From the NCBI GenBank assembly GCA_001281695.1, contig LJIE01000001.1, positions 2,556,586 through 2,620,585 of the forward strand: 64,000 nucleotides of DNA. The letters are read 5' to 3'. This document shows positions 26,199 through 35,643 of this stretch, piece by piece. Both the position numbers and the translations under genes were made by a program. The stretch comes from a bacterium 336/3. GTDB taxonomy: Bacteria; Bacteroidota; Bacteroidia; Cytophagales; Thermonemataceae. The notes below the pieces were generated by a model. That model was given only the letters and a program-made list of their open reading frames with translations. It was not told where the DNA came from and searched no databases. The stretch's first letter is position 1. Every line of letters begins with the position of its first letter.

Positions 26199-27338
26199 TT
26201 ATTCTGAGAATTTAATAAGTTCTTTTCCATCATAACGATACAGTTCAAGACCACTTGTTATCCAAATATTCCCTTTATTATCTTCTGTAATAGAACCAAT
26301 AAATCTTTTTCCTTTATCTTCAGTAATTGGAATATATTTGAATGTTTTGCCATCATAGAAGCATACACTTTTTTCATTTCCTTTGCTATCACCTCCCACC
26401 CAAATATTGCCTTTCCCGTCTTTAAAAGCCTGAAAAACACTATAAAAACAAGCATTTTCTTTCTCTATACTTTGTGTAAATGTTTTTCCGTCAGATTTGT
26501 AAATTCTTCCCCAATTTCCAAACCACATCATACCGTTTTCATCTCTCAATAAGGGCCTTAGCCATTCTTCTTTATTAGGTTTGATATTGATTAATGTTTT
26601 CCCATCATATTTGAATAAGCCTTTCATAATTCTACCACCAAACCAAATATTGCCTTCTGTGTCTTCCACAATTTTCTCCACCCAGCTTATTTCTATGCCA
26701 GTATTATTAGGAATACCGTCATTTATCGTAAAATTTGTAAATATTTTTCCATCATAACGAAATAGCCCTTTTCCACCTCCAAACCAAAGGTTTCCTTTTG
26801 AATCCTGTATAATTTCGTCTATGGTATTATCTAAACTTACAGTACCAAAATCAGGGTTTTTGTATGGTGGTTTGTATGGAATAGCATTTTTACCTCTAAT
26901 AGTTGTGATAGAAATATTTTTAAATGAAGTGCCATTCCATACAGAAACTCCGTCAGATGTTCCAATCCACAAAAGTCCATTTTTGTCCTCACATAAAGAC
27001 AGAACATCATTATGGCTTAATCCTTCTTGAGTTGTAAATTGCAAAAATTCTTTTCCATCATATCTATAAACACCTCCACCTGTTGAGCCAAACCAAAGAT
27101 GCCCGTTTTTGTCTTTTAAAGAGCAAAGAATATGGCTATGAATTGTTGCTCCATCAAATTTTTTAAGTTTTGGTGTACCTATGGGCATTTTCATTGCTTG
27201 AACCTGAAACGGATTGAACATATTTATCTGTACATCACAAGAAAATGAATAAGTAGTTGAGGTTTTCTTTTTTACTTGTCCATCACAGGAAGCAAAAAAA
27301 ATGGTTGTTAAAAGTATTAGACAAATAGATTTTTTCAT
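26199..27338 (-). CDS. Two-component regulator propeller (Reg_prop) lipoprotein
   Basis: A 379-aa predicted lipoprotein (lipobox FASC, Cys18) built of beta-propeller blades of the Reg_prop type: repeats of DKNGLLWIGTSDGVSVWNG, DSKGNLWFGGGKGLFRYDG, DTEGNIWFGGRIMKGLFKYDG, KDGKGNIWVGG and DNKGNIWITSG. These are the ligand-sensing blades of hybrid two-component systems (HTCS), but there is no transmembrane, kinase or response regulator part here, only the periplasmic sensor tethered by lipid. It is one of two intact propeller lipoproteins plus one broken copy, next to a membrane-tethered winged-helix regulator. Confidence 0.9.
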   Translation of the reverse strand: MKKSICLILLTTIFFASCDGQVKKKTSTTYSFSCDVQINMFNPFQVQAMKMPIGTPKLKKFDGATIHSHILCSLKDKNGHLWFGSTGGGVYRYDGKEFLQFTTQEGLSHNDVLSLCEDKNGLLWIGTSDGVSVWNGTSFKNISITTIRGKNAIPYKPPYKNPDFGTVSLDNTIDEIIQDSKGNLWFGGGKGLFRYDGKIFTNFTINDGIPNNTGIEISWVEKIVEDTEGNIWFGGRIMKGLFKYDGKTLINIKPNKEEWLRPLLRDENGMMWFGNWGRIYKSDGKTFTQSIEKENACFYSVFQAFKDGKGNIWVGGDSKGNEKSVCFYDGKTFKYIPITEDKGKRFIGSITEDNKGNIWITSGLELYRYDGKELIKFSE

Positions 27339-27355
27339 ATTATTTATGATTATTG

Positions 27356-27658
27356 TTAATGAAAAGTGTACTTTACAAATTGTTTCCCATTGAATTTACA
27401 AATGGCTTCTCCGTTGATTACAAACCATAACTCATTTTTATTGTCTTTATAAATTGTCCAAATAGCATTTCCTGTTAGCCCATCTTGAGTAGTGTAATTC
27501 GTTAAATTTACTCTATCAAATTTCCATACTGCATCAATTGTTCCTATCAAAAGATTGCCTTCGTTGTCTTCATTCATTGTCCAAACTCTTGCTATGTTTC
27601 AGGTCAAAAAAAATATCAGCCACGCTAATTGAATAAATATTTGATTTTTGAAATTCAT
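27356..27658 (-). pseudogene. Broken Reg_prop propeller lipoprotein
   Basis: Reading from an ATG at 27658 in the same frame gives MNFKNQIFIQLAWLIFFLT then a TGA, and the frame continues through NIARVWTMNEDNEGNLLIGT to a stop at 27356 (100 codons). The first 19 residues match the signal peptide of the intact gene at 27730-28818 (MNLKNKRIFIQLTWL), and the 5' flank (TTAATGGTTTGACACTTCAT on the plus strand) matches that gene's flank as well. The rest is less than two blades of a propeller. So a large internal deletion and a nonsense codon have destroyed a third copy. A 73-aa open frame from 27577 remains but is unlikely to be functional. Confidence 0.8.
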
Positions 27659-27729
27659 TTTGTTATAAAAATTAATGGTTTGACACTTCATAGCCGAAGA
27701 ATTGTTGTCTTAGTTAAAGTTCGTGGAGG

Positions 27730-28818
27730 TTATTGTTTATATTCTGAATAAGTAATAAATTCTTTTCCATCGAAAATGAAGAGACCATTTTCTTTCGTAC
27801 TCACCCAAAGATTTCCAATTGCATCTTCCAAAATTGACCAACCACCTAAATTGGCTAATCCATCTTTTGTTGTAAAAGGAGCAATAGATTTTCCATCGTA
27901 ACGAAAAAGTCCATCACCACAAAACCAAAAGTTTCCCTTTTTGTCTTCGATAATTCTAGCAATCATTGTAACGGTTAAACCCTCTTTTGCTGAAAAGCTT
28001 GTAAATGTTTTTCCATCATAACGGTAAGCTCCACCCCAATTGCTGAACCAAAGATTCCCATTTTTGTCCTGCAATTGAGGCCATCCCCAACTATGAGGTT
28101 TTGGTCTTGATCCATTTTGTCCTTGGATTAATTCTTGTAGTTTAAAATTGGTTATAGATTTACCATCGTAACGAAAAACACCTTTATTGGTTCGTCCACC
28201 TAACCAAATGTTACCTGCATTATCTTCTAAAATGCGTTCCACTTTATCATTACTGGTCAAAAAGCCATTTGGGACTTCATTCATTGGAAAATGTGTAAAA
28301 GATTTGCCATCATAAATATAGACACCATCAATCGTTACAAACCATAATTTTCCGCTTTTTGCTTGCAACATACTGTAAACCCAATGGTTTTGATAGTAGG
28401 TATTTTTGTTGGGAGGCAGGTTTTTGGGTAAAGGAATCTGGATTTTGTCAAATGTTTTACCATTGTAAAGACAAAGTCCCTTTTCAGTACCTATCCACAA
28501 TTTTCCATCTTTATCTTCCAAAATGCAATAAATATTATTACAATCTAACCCATCTTTTACTGTAAATTGGTTGAACGATTTTCCGTCATACTTATAAAGC
28601 CCTTTTTCAGTTGTTCCAAACCAAAGATTACCTTCATTGTCTTGTAAACTACATCGAACGTTGCCAAATTGGGGGTCACTTATAGTTTTCATAAGTTTTG
28701 GATCTTCCTTTTCTTTTGGCAAATCTTTTTTAACTTGTCTGTTGCAAGAAGAAAATAGATTCAACAAGATTGTCAGCCAAGTAAGTTGAATAAATATCCT
28801 TTTATTTTTTAAATTCAT
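27730..28818 (-). CDS. Two-component regulator propeller (Reg_prop) lipoprotein
   Basis: A 362-aa predicted lipoprotein (LFSSC lipobox near Cys25) made of Reg_prop blades: DNEGNLWFGTTEKGLYKYDGKSF, DKDGKLWIGTEKGLCLYNG, DNAGNIWLGGRTNKGVFRYDG, DKNGNLWFSNWGGAYRYDG, DKKGNFWFCGDGLFRYDG and AIGNLWVSTKENGLFIFDG. Like its paralogue at 26199 it is a sensor domain without an output domain. Its promoter region faces that of the ToxR-like regulator at 28993. Confidence 0.9.
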   Translation of the reverse strand: MNLKNKRIFIQLTWLTILLNLFSSCNRQVKKDLPKEKEDPKLMKTISDPQFGNVRCSLQDNEGNLWFGTTEKGLYKYDGKSFNQFTVKDGLDCNNIYCILEDKDGKLWIGTEKGLCLYNGKTFDKIQIPLPKNLPPNKNTYYQNHWVYSMLQAKSGKLWFVTIDGVYIYDGKSFTHFPMNEVPNGFLTSNDKVERILEDNAGNIWLGGRTNKGVFRYDGKSITNFKLQELIQGQNGSRPKPHSWGWPQLQDKNGNLWFSNWGGAYRYDGKTFTSFSAKEGLTVTMIARIIEDKKGNFWFCGDGLFRYDGKSIAPFTTKDGLANLGGWSILEDAIGNLWVSTKENGLFIFDGKEFITYSEYKQ

Positions 28819-28992
28819 TTTTTTATAAAATTAATGGTTTGGCACTTCATATTTGTTTTGCTATTTTTGTAAACTTTATAACTAAACAAAATTAACATCA
28901 ACCATATATCTTGGATTATTTTTGTGGTAAAAAGAAGGTAAAAAATGGTAAATACATGATTATTACTTATTTTTAGAGATAAATTTATTCGA

Positions 28993-29829
28993 ATGAATAT
29001 CAAACTAATTACACTTTGGATAGGTATTATAAGTTTGCCTTTGTACCTATTTGCCAAGAATGATGATATTTCTGAAAAAGAAAAACAAGTTATTTTTAGA
29101 CAGATTGGTAACAGAATTTTATGGCTTTCGGGAGATTCTACTTCAAGAGTATTGCCCATAGAAAAGAAAAATGACAATACTTACATCATTTCATTTGAAA
29201 AAAAACTCAGTATAGTATCTGATTCTTTATACAAGATAGTAATCCAAGAATTACAAAAAAATGGAGAATTTGATTTTGTAGCTGAATTGAAAGATTGTAA
29301 CTCTAAGAAAGTTTTTGCTTCGTTTTTACACTCTCCCACAGACTCTATGACACCCTGTACAGGCAGGGAACTCCCTATAAATTGTTATACTCTTGAAATT
29401 ACTTTACAAGAAAAAAAGAATGTGAAGTGGTTATGGTTAAGTATCCTCATATTGCCTCTAAGTATTGCCATGTATTATTTTTTAAAAAAGAAAGAAAATA
29501 CTAAAATTCAAAAAGATATTAACCAAGCCGATTTTATTCAAATAGGTGATTATCAGTTCTGCGAACAAAAAAGAATACTCTATCACCTTTCTCAGAATGT
29601 AGAACTGACAGAAAAAGAGACACTTTTATTGTCCATATTTTTAAAAAACATAAATGATGTTCAAAGTAAAGATCATCTTATTGAAGAATTATGGGGTAAG
29701 AATGGTATAGTAGTTGTTCCAAAAAATCTGGATGTGTTGGTATCTCGCTTGAGAAAGAAGCTTGTTTTTGATGAAAAAATTAAAATTGTCAATAGTCACG
29801 GCATAGGCTACAAGTTAGAATGCTTATAA
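28993..29829 (+). CDS. Membrane-tethered winged-helix regulator (ToxR-like architecture)
   Basis: A 278-aa protein with an inverted order: signal peptide (NIKLITLWIGIISLPLYLFA), a periplasmic domain (about 25-145), one membrane helix (about 148-168, WLWLSILILPLSIAMYYFL), and a cytoplasmic OmpR/PhoB-type winged helix (about 180-278: LTEKETLLLSIFLKN, LIEELWGKNGIVVVPKNLDVLVSRLRKKL, IKIVNSHGIGYKLE). There is no receiver domain, so no phosphorelay. The DNA-binding end is C-terminal and the periplasmic end N-terminal, as in one-component sensors known from Bacteroidota. It is divergent from the propeller lipoprotein genes, which may be its targets or its sensory partners. Confidence 0.88.
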   Translation: MNIKLITLWIGIISLPLYLFAKNDDISEKEKQVIFRQIGNRILWLSGDSTSRVLPIEKKNDNTYIISFEKKLSIVSDSLYKIVIQELQKNGEFDFVAELKDCNSKKVFASFLHSPTDSMTPCTGRELPINCYTLEITLQEKKNVKWLWLSILILPLSIAMYYFLKKKENTKIQKDINQADFIQIGDYQFCEQKRILYHLSQNVELTEKETLLLSIFLKNINDVQSKDHLIEELWGKNGIVVVPKNLDVLVSRLRKKLVFDEKIKIVNSHGIGYKLECL

Positions 29830-29940
29830 AATTGTTTGATAATGGTGCATCAAAAAATGTCATTTTGTCATTGGCATTTTTTTTGTAAAATATTTTTCAA
29901 AGAATCACGTTTTATCATCAAACTAAAAACTTTTTTTACT

Positions 29941-31407
29941 ATGAATGATTTAAAAAAATTAACCTTAGCTGCTTTATTGGGTGGTGGCGTTTCTGCGGGC
30001 ATTGTTAAAATATTTGAAAAGCCTGCTTCTGTTACCCGTATAGAGACTACTAATGGTAACATTGCAAAACCAGCTATTTATACCAAAGATGCAGAAGGCA
30101 ATTTAATTCCTATCGATTTTACAATTACCTCCGAAAAAGTAACCAAAGCTGTTGTCTTCATTAAATCTACTAGTACAAATTCTACAGTTAGAGGTAACAG
30201 AGAGATGGATATGCTGGAAGAATTTTTTGGAGATGGAAGTGGACGCAGACGAAACCAACCTAGTGTAGGAACTGGTTCAGGTGTAATTATAGATTCTAAA
30301 GGACATATTGTAACGAATAACCATGTAATTAATGGTGCTGATGTAGTAGAAGTAGGATTGACTGATGGTAGAACTTTCAAAGCCAAAGTAATAGGCACTG
30401 ACCCTAATACAGATTTAGCTGTTATCAAGATAGAAGCATCTGACCTACCCTTTTTGAAATTTGTAAACTCAGACCAAGTGAAAGTGGGTGAATGGGTGCT
30501 TGCTGTGGGCAATCCATTTAATTTGAATTCAACAGTTACAGCAGGTATTGTGAGTGCAAAAGCTCGTAATATTAATATTGTTCGTGAAAATTTTGCCATT
30601 GAATCATTTATTCAAACAGATGCAGCCATCAACCCTGGCAATAGTGGTGGAGCTTTGGTAAACCTTAATGGTGATTTAATTGGTATCAATACAGCTATTG
30701 CAAGCCCTACGGGTGCTTATTCTGGTTATGGATTTGCAGTCCCTTCTAATATTGTAACTAAAATCATTGAAGATTTATTAGAACATGGTGTTGTACAAAG
30801 AGGTTTCTTGGGTGTACAACTACAAAATGTAGATGGTAATGTAGCTAATGATAGAGGTTTAAAGGTGACAGCTGGTGCTTTGATAGCGAAAATCAATGAA
30901 AATAGTGCTGCTCAGAAAGCTGGTATCCAAGAAGATGATGTCATTATAGAAGTAGAGGGTAAAAAAACCAACTCTGTTTCGGAAGTGCAAGAAATGATAG
31001 GAAGAAAACGCCCTGGTGATGAAATAAAAATAAAAATAAATAGAAAAGGTACTGAAAAAGAATTAAAAGTAGTTTTAAGAAACCAAAGTGGTGGAACTGA
31101 CAAAGTTACAAAACCTTCTGCAAAAGATGTAGCCAATCTTTTAGGAGCGAAATTTGAAGATATAGATGCCTCTACTGCTCGTAAACTGGGTATAACTGGT
31201 GGTGTGAAGGTAGTAGAATTGGGTGATGGAAAACTCAGTAAAAATACCAACATGCGTGAGGGATGTATCATTACCAAAGTAGATAGAAAACCTGTAAAGA
31301 ATGTTGCTGAATTGCAAAAAATCTTAGAAAACGCTCAAGATGGCGTCATGATTGAGGGAGTCTATGAAGATATGTCTGGTACGTTTTTCTATGCCTTTGG
31401 ACTGTAA
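29941..31407 (+). CDS. Do-like (DegP/HtrA) serine protease
   Basis: A 488-aa exported protease-chaperone. The ATG at 29941 starts a membrane-spanning or signal segment (NDLKKLTLAALLGGGVSAGIV); an upstream start is not needed. The trypsin-like domain has the complete triad H128 (TNNHVING), D158 (NTDLAVIKIE) and S235 (NPGNSGGALVN). Two PDZ domains follow, the first from about residue 275 (RGFLGVQLQNVDGN, AQKAGIQEDDVIIEVEGK) and the second with GCIITKVDRKPVKNVAEL. It would degrade or refold misfolded envelope proteins. A bidirectional terminator follows. Confidence 0.95.
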   Translation: MNDLKKLTLAALLGGGVSAGIVKIFEKPASVTRIETTNGNIAKPAIYTKDAEGNLIPIDFTITSEKVTKAVVFIKSTSTNSTVRGNREMDMLEEFFGDGSGRRRNQPSVGTGSGVIIDSKGHIVTNNHVINGADVVEVGLTDGRTFKAKVIGTDPNTDLAVIKIEASDLPFLKFVNSDQVKVGEWVLAVGNPFNLNSTVTAGIVSAKARNINIVRENFAIESFIQTDAAINPGNSGGALVNLNGDLIGINTAIASPTGAYSGYGFAVPSNIVTKIIEDLLEHGVVQRGFLGVQLQNVDGNVANDRGLKVTAGALIAKINENSAAQKAGIQEDDVIIEVEGKKTNSVSEVQEMIGRKRPGDEIKIKINRKGTEKELKVVLRNQSGGTDKVTKPSAKDVANLLGAKFEDIDASTARKLGITGGVKVVELGDGKLSKNTNMREGCIITKVDRKPVKNVAELQKILENAQDGVMIEGVYEDMSGTFFYAFGL

Positions 31408-31429
31408 AATAATTTAGTAATCTTTTATC

Positions 31430-31462
31430 AAAAGCCTGATATTGCTATCAGGCTTTTGTATT
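31430..31462. terminator. Bidirectional terminator between the protease and ARPP-1-like genes
   Basis: A 12-bp stem, AAAAGCCTGATA (31430-31441) against TATCAGGCTTTT (31446-31457), with a 4-base loop and T runs on both strands. It serves two convergent genes. Confidence 0.88.
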
Positions 31463-31463
31463 T

Positions 31464-33347
31464 TTAATAAACAGCAATATGAATCACTCTGTTATCCTTT
31501 GTAAAAGCTTGTCCTTTTTCTTTCACAAAATTTACTTGCTGATTGGGGTCTAAAAGTTGATTGATATAATTATCAATGGTTCTTTTTTCTACATTTACAG
31601 GTGCTCCATAAGTGATGGCATCATCCAAATACGAGTATATAATTTTCTGATATTCTTGTCTGAAAAGATTATTAGATATAAACAAATCTGCTCCTTCTAT
31701 TTGGTTTCCTGTTACTGCTATCACACCTACAATATCATCTTGTCCCTGAAAAACCTTCTCAAAGAAATTCATGTATTCTTGTTCTTGTTTTCTAAACTCT
31801 CTATTTTCAGCATGGGCTGTGTAAGCATCTGTATTGCTATAAATATTGTCTTTTTTGTTGGTTTTGGAAACTTCATTCCAAACAGCTTGTTGACCTTTTT
31901 TGTGGTCAACAATATCTCTTAAATGTTCATTAGCCATTCCATAATATTCTTGAAATTTCTCGTTTCTTCCATCTCCTTTGTATTGCCAACGTCCTTTTTC
32001 AACACAAAAAACAGGTAGTTTTACTTGTCCACTATTGGGTGCAATGAGCATATCACTGGCTATGACTCTGTCCTGCTTTCCACCTATCAAAACTTCACCA
32101 GACATCACAAATAAGGTATCGTTTGAGAGGTTGCGTATGAGTAGTGTATTCACTGAACCACTCTTGTTTACTTCATTAATTACAACTTTATCTGTATTAA
32201 TGGCTTCTTGCAATGTGAGATAATAGCCCATATTGCCCGCCACTTGTTTAAAGTTACTATTGGCTCTTACAGGAATCAATCTTAAATTTTTATACGTATA
32301 ACGATTGGCATTGCTGAAATCTACTGTAACATATTCCAAGTTAAAAGGGAATAAACCAGTATCTGCATTATTTGTACTGGAACTTGTGTTAAAACTGAGT
32401 TGAACATCTATTCTTTGTGTTGGGCAACGAAGGCTTTGCATCAAATATTTATAATATTGATCGTCTGAGCTACCTTTTGAGAAATTTTTCAAATCTAATT
32501 TTACTTCTATTTGCTTCATTTCGGGGTTATTGGAGGGTGAAATTGCTACCAAAGCCTCACCTTTCTGATTGGTAAAATAATTATTCTGATTGATTTTTTG
32601 TGGTAAAAAGCTTATTTGTAATGGAATTTTGGGGACAATCAGATTATTCAAATCTGTTACTTTAATGGTAAGACTTTTAGACTCATTTCGTGATGAAAAC
32701 GCCAAAGAGGATACATTGGTAATGATATTCAATTTATCTAAAAGTTCTTGGATATTGGTGTATGCCTCTATAGCTAAATTGATTGATTTCCCTTGATAAG
32801 TAGTTTCTATGTTTTCGCCCCAATATGCTTTTATAGCCAATAAAGATTGCAAATAAAAATCAATAGCTGTGGTATAAGATTTTAATTTTTCTGCATTTTG
32901 AGCCTTTTCATAGAATTGCAATGCCATTTTTCGAGCATTTTCCAAATTTCTTTGTTTTTGGCTGGCATATTCAGACTTTAGGATTCGGTAATAAATCCAA
33001 TAATTTTGTTCATCTTCATAAGTATCAACTAGTTCTAAATTTTCTATTTCATCAGCAACTGTCGATTTGATAGTAGATTGATATTCTTCTCTAAATGTAC
33101 CATTTTTATCCATCTGGTTCAGAATAGAAACACTCTGAATCGTAACTCTAATTTCACTCAATAGGTCTTGCAGGGCGTTTTTTTTAGCAACTTTCTGATA
33201 ATCCGTATTTCGTTTGGTGGCAGAGGCTACTCCAATATAATGCAGAGAGCTATTAGGACGGCTCTGCACCCATGAAGGCTCTTTTTTCTGAGCAAAAATA
33301 CCCTCGAATGCTACCAACCATACAAAAATAAATAAGAGACTTTTCAT
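31464..33347 (-). CDS. Secreted LPP20-like/ARPP-1-like protein
   Basis: A 627-aa exported protein; the ATG at 33347 starts a signal peptide (KSLLFIFVWLVAFEGIFAQ). Residues about 25-150 resemble LPP20-type domains (PSWVQSRP, YIGVASATK, AKKNALQDLLSEIRVTIQS). A helical stretch follows (about 150-240), then a beta domain. The C-terminal part (about 345-627) has the pattern of the ARPP-1 domain: YYLTLQEAINTDKVVINEVNKSGSVNTLLIRNLS, VMSGEVLIGGKQDRVIASDMLIAPNSG, and PVFCVEKGRWQYKG. ARPP-1 is known from conflict and RNA-repair contexts in the cytoplasm, so its appearance in an exported protein is unusual. Function unknown. Confidence 0.75.
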   Translation of the reverse strand: MKSLLFIFVWLVAFEGIFAQKKEPSWVQSRPNSSLHYIGVASATKRNTDYQKVAKKNALQDLLSEIRVTIQSVSILNQMDKNGTFREEYQSTIKSTVADEIENLELVDTYEDEQNYWIYYRILKSEYASQKQRNLENARKMALQFYEKAQNAEKLKSYTTAIDFYLQSLLAIKAYWGENIETTYQGKSINLAIEAYTNIQELLDKLNIITNVSSLAFSSRNESKSLTIKVTDLNNLIVPKIPLQISFLPQKINQNNYFTNQKGEALVAISPSNNPEMKQIEVKLDLKNFSKGSSDDQYYKYLMQSLRCPTQRIDVQLSFNTSSSTNNADTGLFPFNLEYVTVDFSNANRYTYKNLRLIPVRANSNFKQVAGNMGYYLTLQEAINTDKVVINEVNKSGSVNTLLIRNLSNDTLFVMSGEVLIGGKQDRVIASDMLIAPNSGQVKLPVFCVEKGRWQYKGDGRNEKFQEYYGMANEHLRDIVDHKKGQQAVWNEVSKTNKKDNIYSNTDAYTAHAENREFRKQEQEYMNFFEKVFQGQDDIVGVIAVTGNQIEGADLFISNNLFRQEYQKIIYSYLDDAITYGAPVNVEKRTIDNYINQLLDPNQQVNFVKEKGQAFTKDNRVIHIAVY

Positions 33348-33460
33348 GATTTTAAATATTTTCAAAGTTTTACTATCTTGACTTATAACTTTACTACCTT
33401 TCAAAATGTTTGCCAATTCTATCACTTAAATTAAAAAACTTGAACTCCTTCTAAAACAAT

Positions 33461-33488
33461 CAAAGGGCTGGAAATTTCCAGCCCTTTG
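33461..33488. terminator. Terminator between uvrB and the ARPP-1-like gene
   Basis: A perfect 28-base palindrome (CAAAGGGCTGGAAA and its complement) that forms a 12-bp or longer hairpin. It lies 41 bases after the uvrB stop. The T run on the minus strand is interrupted (TTTGATTGTTTT). Confidence 0.7.
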
Positions 33489-33529
33489 AAAAGTCTAATA
33501 TCTTATGTCTCGTTTCTCAAGTCTAAAAC

Positions 33530-35545
33530 CTATTTTCCCAATTTCTTTTTGATAGAGTTCAGTTCATCACGTAATCGGGCTGCCTCGACAAAATCTAAAT
33601 CTTTAGCTGCTTTTTCCATCGCTTTTTGGGTTTCTTTGAGTAATTTTTCTAAATCTTGCTCTTTCATATTATTTACCACAGGGTCAGCGAAAATATCTAC
33701 TTCTTCAGGTTCTACATAATAATTTTTAACAGTTTTCTTGGCATTTGCCATTTTGGTTTGCTCCATAATTGCTTCTCTCGACTTGAAAACAGTTGTTGGC
33801 GTAATGCCATTGGCTTCGTTGTACAAGGTTTGGAGTTTTCTTCTGCGTTGCGTTTCGTTGATGGCTTTCTCCATAGAGTTTGTGATTTTATCTGCGTACA
33901 TAATCACACGCCCTTCAGAGTTACGAGCAGCCCTTCCAATTGTTTGAATGAGAGAACGCTCATCTCTCAAAAAGCCTTCTTTATCTGCATCCATAATAGC
34001 AACTAATGATACTTCTGGCAAATCGAGTCCTTCTCGGAGCAAATTTACACCCACCAATACATCAAAAATGCCCAAACGCAATTCTCTCAAAATCTCAACT
34101 CTATCCAATGTTTTTACTTCCGAATGAATGTATCTGCCCTTCACACCTACTTTATCCAAATACTTAGAAAGCTCTTCTGCCATACGTTTGGTAAGTGTAG
34201 TAACAAGTACTCTCCCTCCTCTTTGGGTAGTTTTATCTATTTCATCCAACAAATCATCAATTTGGTGCAAACTGGGTCTGATGATAATTTCAGGGTCTAA
34301 AAGTCCCGTAGGACGTATTACTTGCTCTATGATAACACCTTCTGAATTTTGAAGCTCATATTTTTGAGGTGTAGCACTTACATATACTATTTGATTGATA
34401 AGGCTCTCAAATTCTTCAAATTTCAGTGGACGGTTATCCAAAGCAGCAGGCAGACGGAAACCATATTCTACAAGCGAAGTTTTACGAGAACGGTCGCCAG
34501 CGTACATTGCCCTGATTTGTGGAATGGTTACATGGCTTTCATCAATAATAAGTAAAAAATCTTCAGGAAAATAATCCAACAAACAAAAAGGACGTTGCCC
34601 TACTTTTCTGTTATCAAAATAACGAGAATAGTTTTCAATACCTGAACAATACCCCAATTCTCGCATCATTTCCAAATCGAATTCGGTACGTTCTTTGAGT
34701 CTCATGGCTTCTTCGGATTTACCTTCTCGTTCAAAAAGTTTGATTTGCTCTACCAAATCATCTTGAATTTCCTGAATGGCTCTATGGAGCGTTTCTTGAC
34801 CTGTTACAAATAAATTGGCAGGATAAATAGCAATTTGTTGCTCATCTGACTGTTTTTTGCCTGTGGGTGGGTCAATGATTTGAATATTTTCGATTTCATC
34901 ATCAAAAAAGTAAATTCTGTATGCGAAATCGGCATACGCCACAAATACATCCACTGTATCGCCTTTTACTCTGAAATTTCCTCTTTGGAAATCTACTTCA
35001 GTTCGGCTGTATAAAATATTTGTCAGAGCATATAAAAACTGATTTCTTGTAATCCTTTGCCCTATTTTGAGGTGTAGTACATTTTTACCAAACTCTTGTG
35101 GATTGGCAATACCATAAATACACGAAACAGAAGCTACAACAACAACATCTCTTCTACCTGAAAGCAATGCAGATGTAGCTCTCAAACGCAGTTTTTCAAT
35201 TTCATCATTGATTGCCAAATCCTTTTCGATATAGGTATTGGTGCTGGGGATGAAGGCTTCGGGTTGATAGTAGTCGTAATACGAAATAAAGTACTCTACA
35301 GCATTATTTGGAAAAAATTGTTGAAATTCTCCATAAAGCTGTGCAGCAAGCGTTTTATTATGGCTTAGAATCAGGGTTGGTTTCTGAACTTCTTGGATAA
35401 CATTTGCCATCGTAAATGTTTTTCCTGAACCTGTTACACCTAAAAGAGTTTGGTGTTGCTCTCCATTTTGTAAACCTTCCACCAATTTGATAATGGCTTG
35501 TGGCTGGTCGCCTGTGGGCTTAAATTCACTGGTCAGTTGAAACAT
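33530..35545 (-). CDS. uvrB: Excinuclease ABC subunit B
   Basis: A complete 671-aa UvrB, the damage-verifying helicase of nucleotide excision repair. Walker A is G36-V-T-G-S-G-K-T43 (LLGVTGSGKTFTMANV), followed by ISYYDYYQPEAFIPSTNTYIEKDL (beta-hairpin region), DESHVTIPQIRAMYAGD and the helicase C-terminal segment YIHSEVKTLDRVEILRELRLG. The UVR domain that contacts UvrC is at the C-terminus (about 625-670, LEKLLKETQKAMEKAAKDLDF, EAARLRDEL). Single gene, with its promoter region divergent from the adenine deaminase gene. Confidence 0.98.
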   Translation of the reverse strand: MFQLTSEFKPTGDQPQAIIKLVEGLQNGEQHQTLLGVTGSGKTFTMANVIQEVQKPTLILSHNKTLAAQLYGEFQQFFPNNAVEYFISYYDYYQPEAFIPSTNTYIEKDLAINDEIEKLRLRATSALLSGRRDVVVVASVSCIYGIANPQEFGKNVLHLKIGQRITRNQFLYALTNILYSRTEVDFQRGNFRVKGDTVDVFVAYADFAYRIYFFDDEIENIQIIDPPTGKKQSDEQQIAIYPANLFVTGQETLHRAIQEIQDDLVEQIKLFEREGKSEEAMRLKERTEFDLEMMRELGYCSGIENYSRYFDNRKVGQRPFCLLDYFPEDFLLIIDESHVTIPQIRAMYAGDRSRKTSLVEYGFRLPAALDNRPLKFEEFESLINQIVYVSATPQKYELQNSEGVIIEQVIRPTGLLDPEIIIRPSLHQIDDLLDEIDKTTQRGGRVLVTTLTKRMAEELSKYLDKVGVKGRYIHSEVKTLDRVEILRELRLGIFDVLVGVNLLREGLDLPEVSLVAIMDADKEGFLRDERSLIQTIGRAARNSEGRVIMYADKITNSMEKAINETQRRRKLQTLYNEANGITPTTVFKSREAIMEQTKMANAKKTVKNYYVEPEEVDIFADPVVNNMKEQDLEKLLKETQKAMEKAAKDLDFVEAARLRDELNSIKKKLGK

Positions 35546-35643
35546 AGTAGTAAGGTGCTAAACCAACAAATTTAACATTTTTTTGTAGTATTCTTGCATG
35601 TTCATTCCGAAATAATTTACTTAGAATTATAAACCAACATATC

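Noticed and set aside
28815-29177. 120-aa minus-strand ORF
   Set aside because: It overlaps the start of the winged-helix regulator, which has clear domains; the antisense ORF shows none.
29836-31407. Extended N-terminus for the Do-like protease
   Set aside because: The extension is not protease-like; the ATG at 29941 gives a normal signal/anchor segment.
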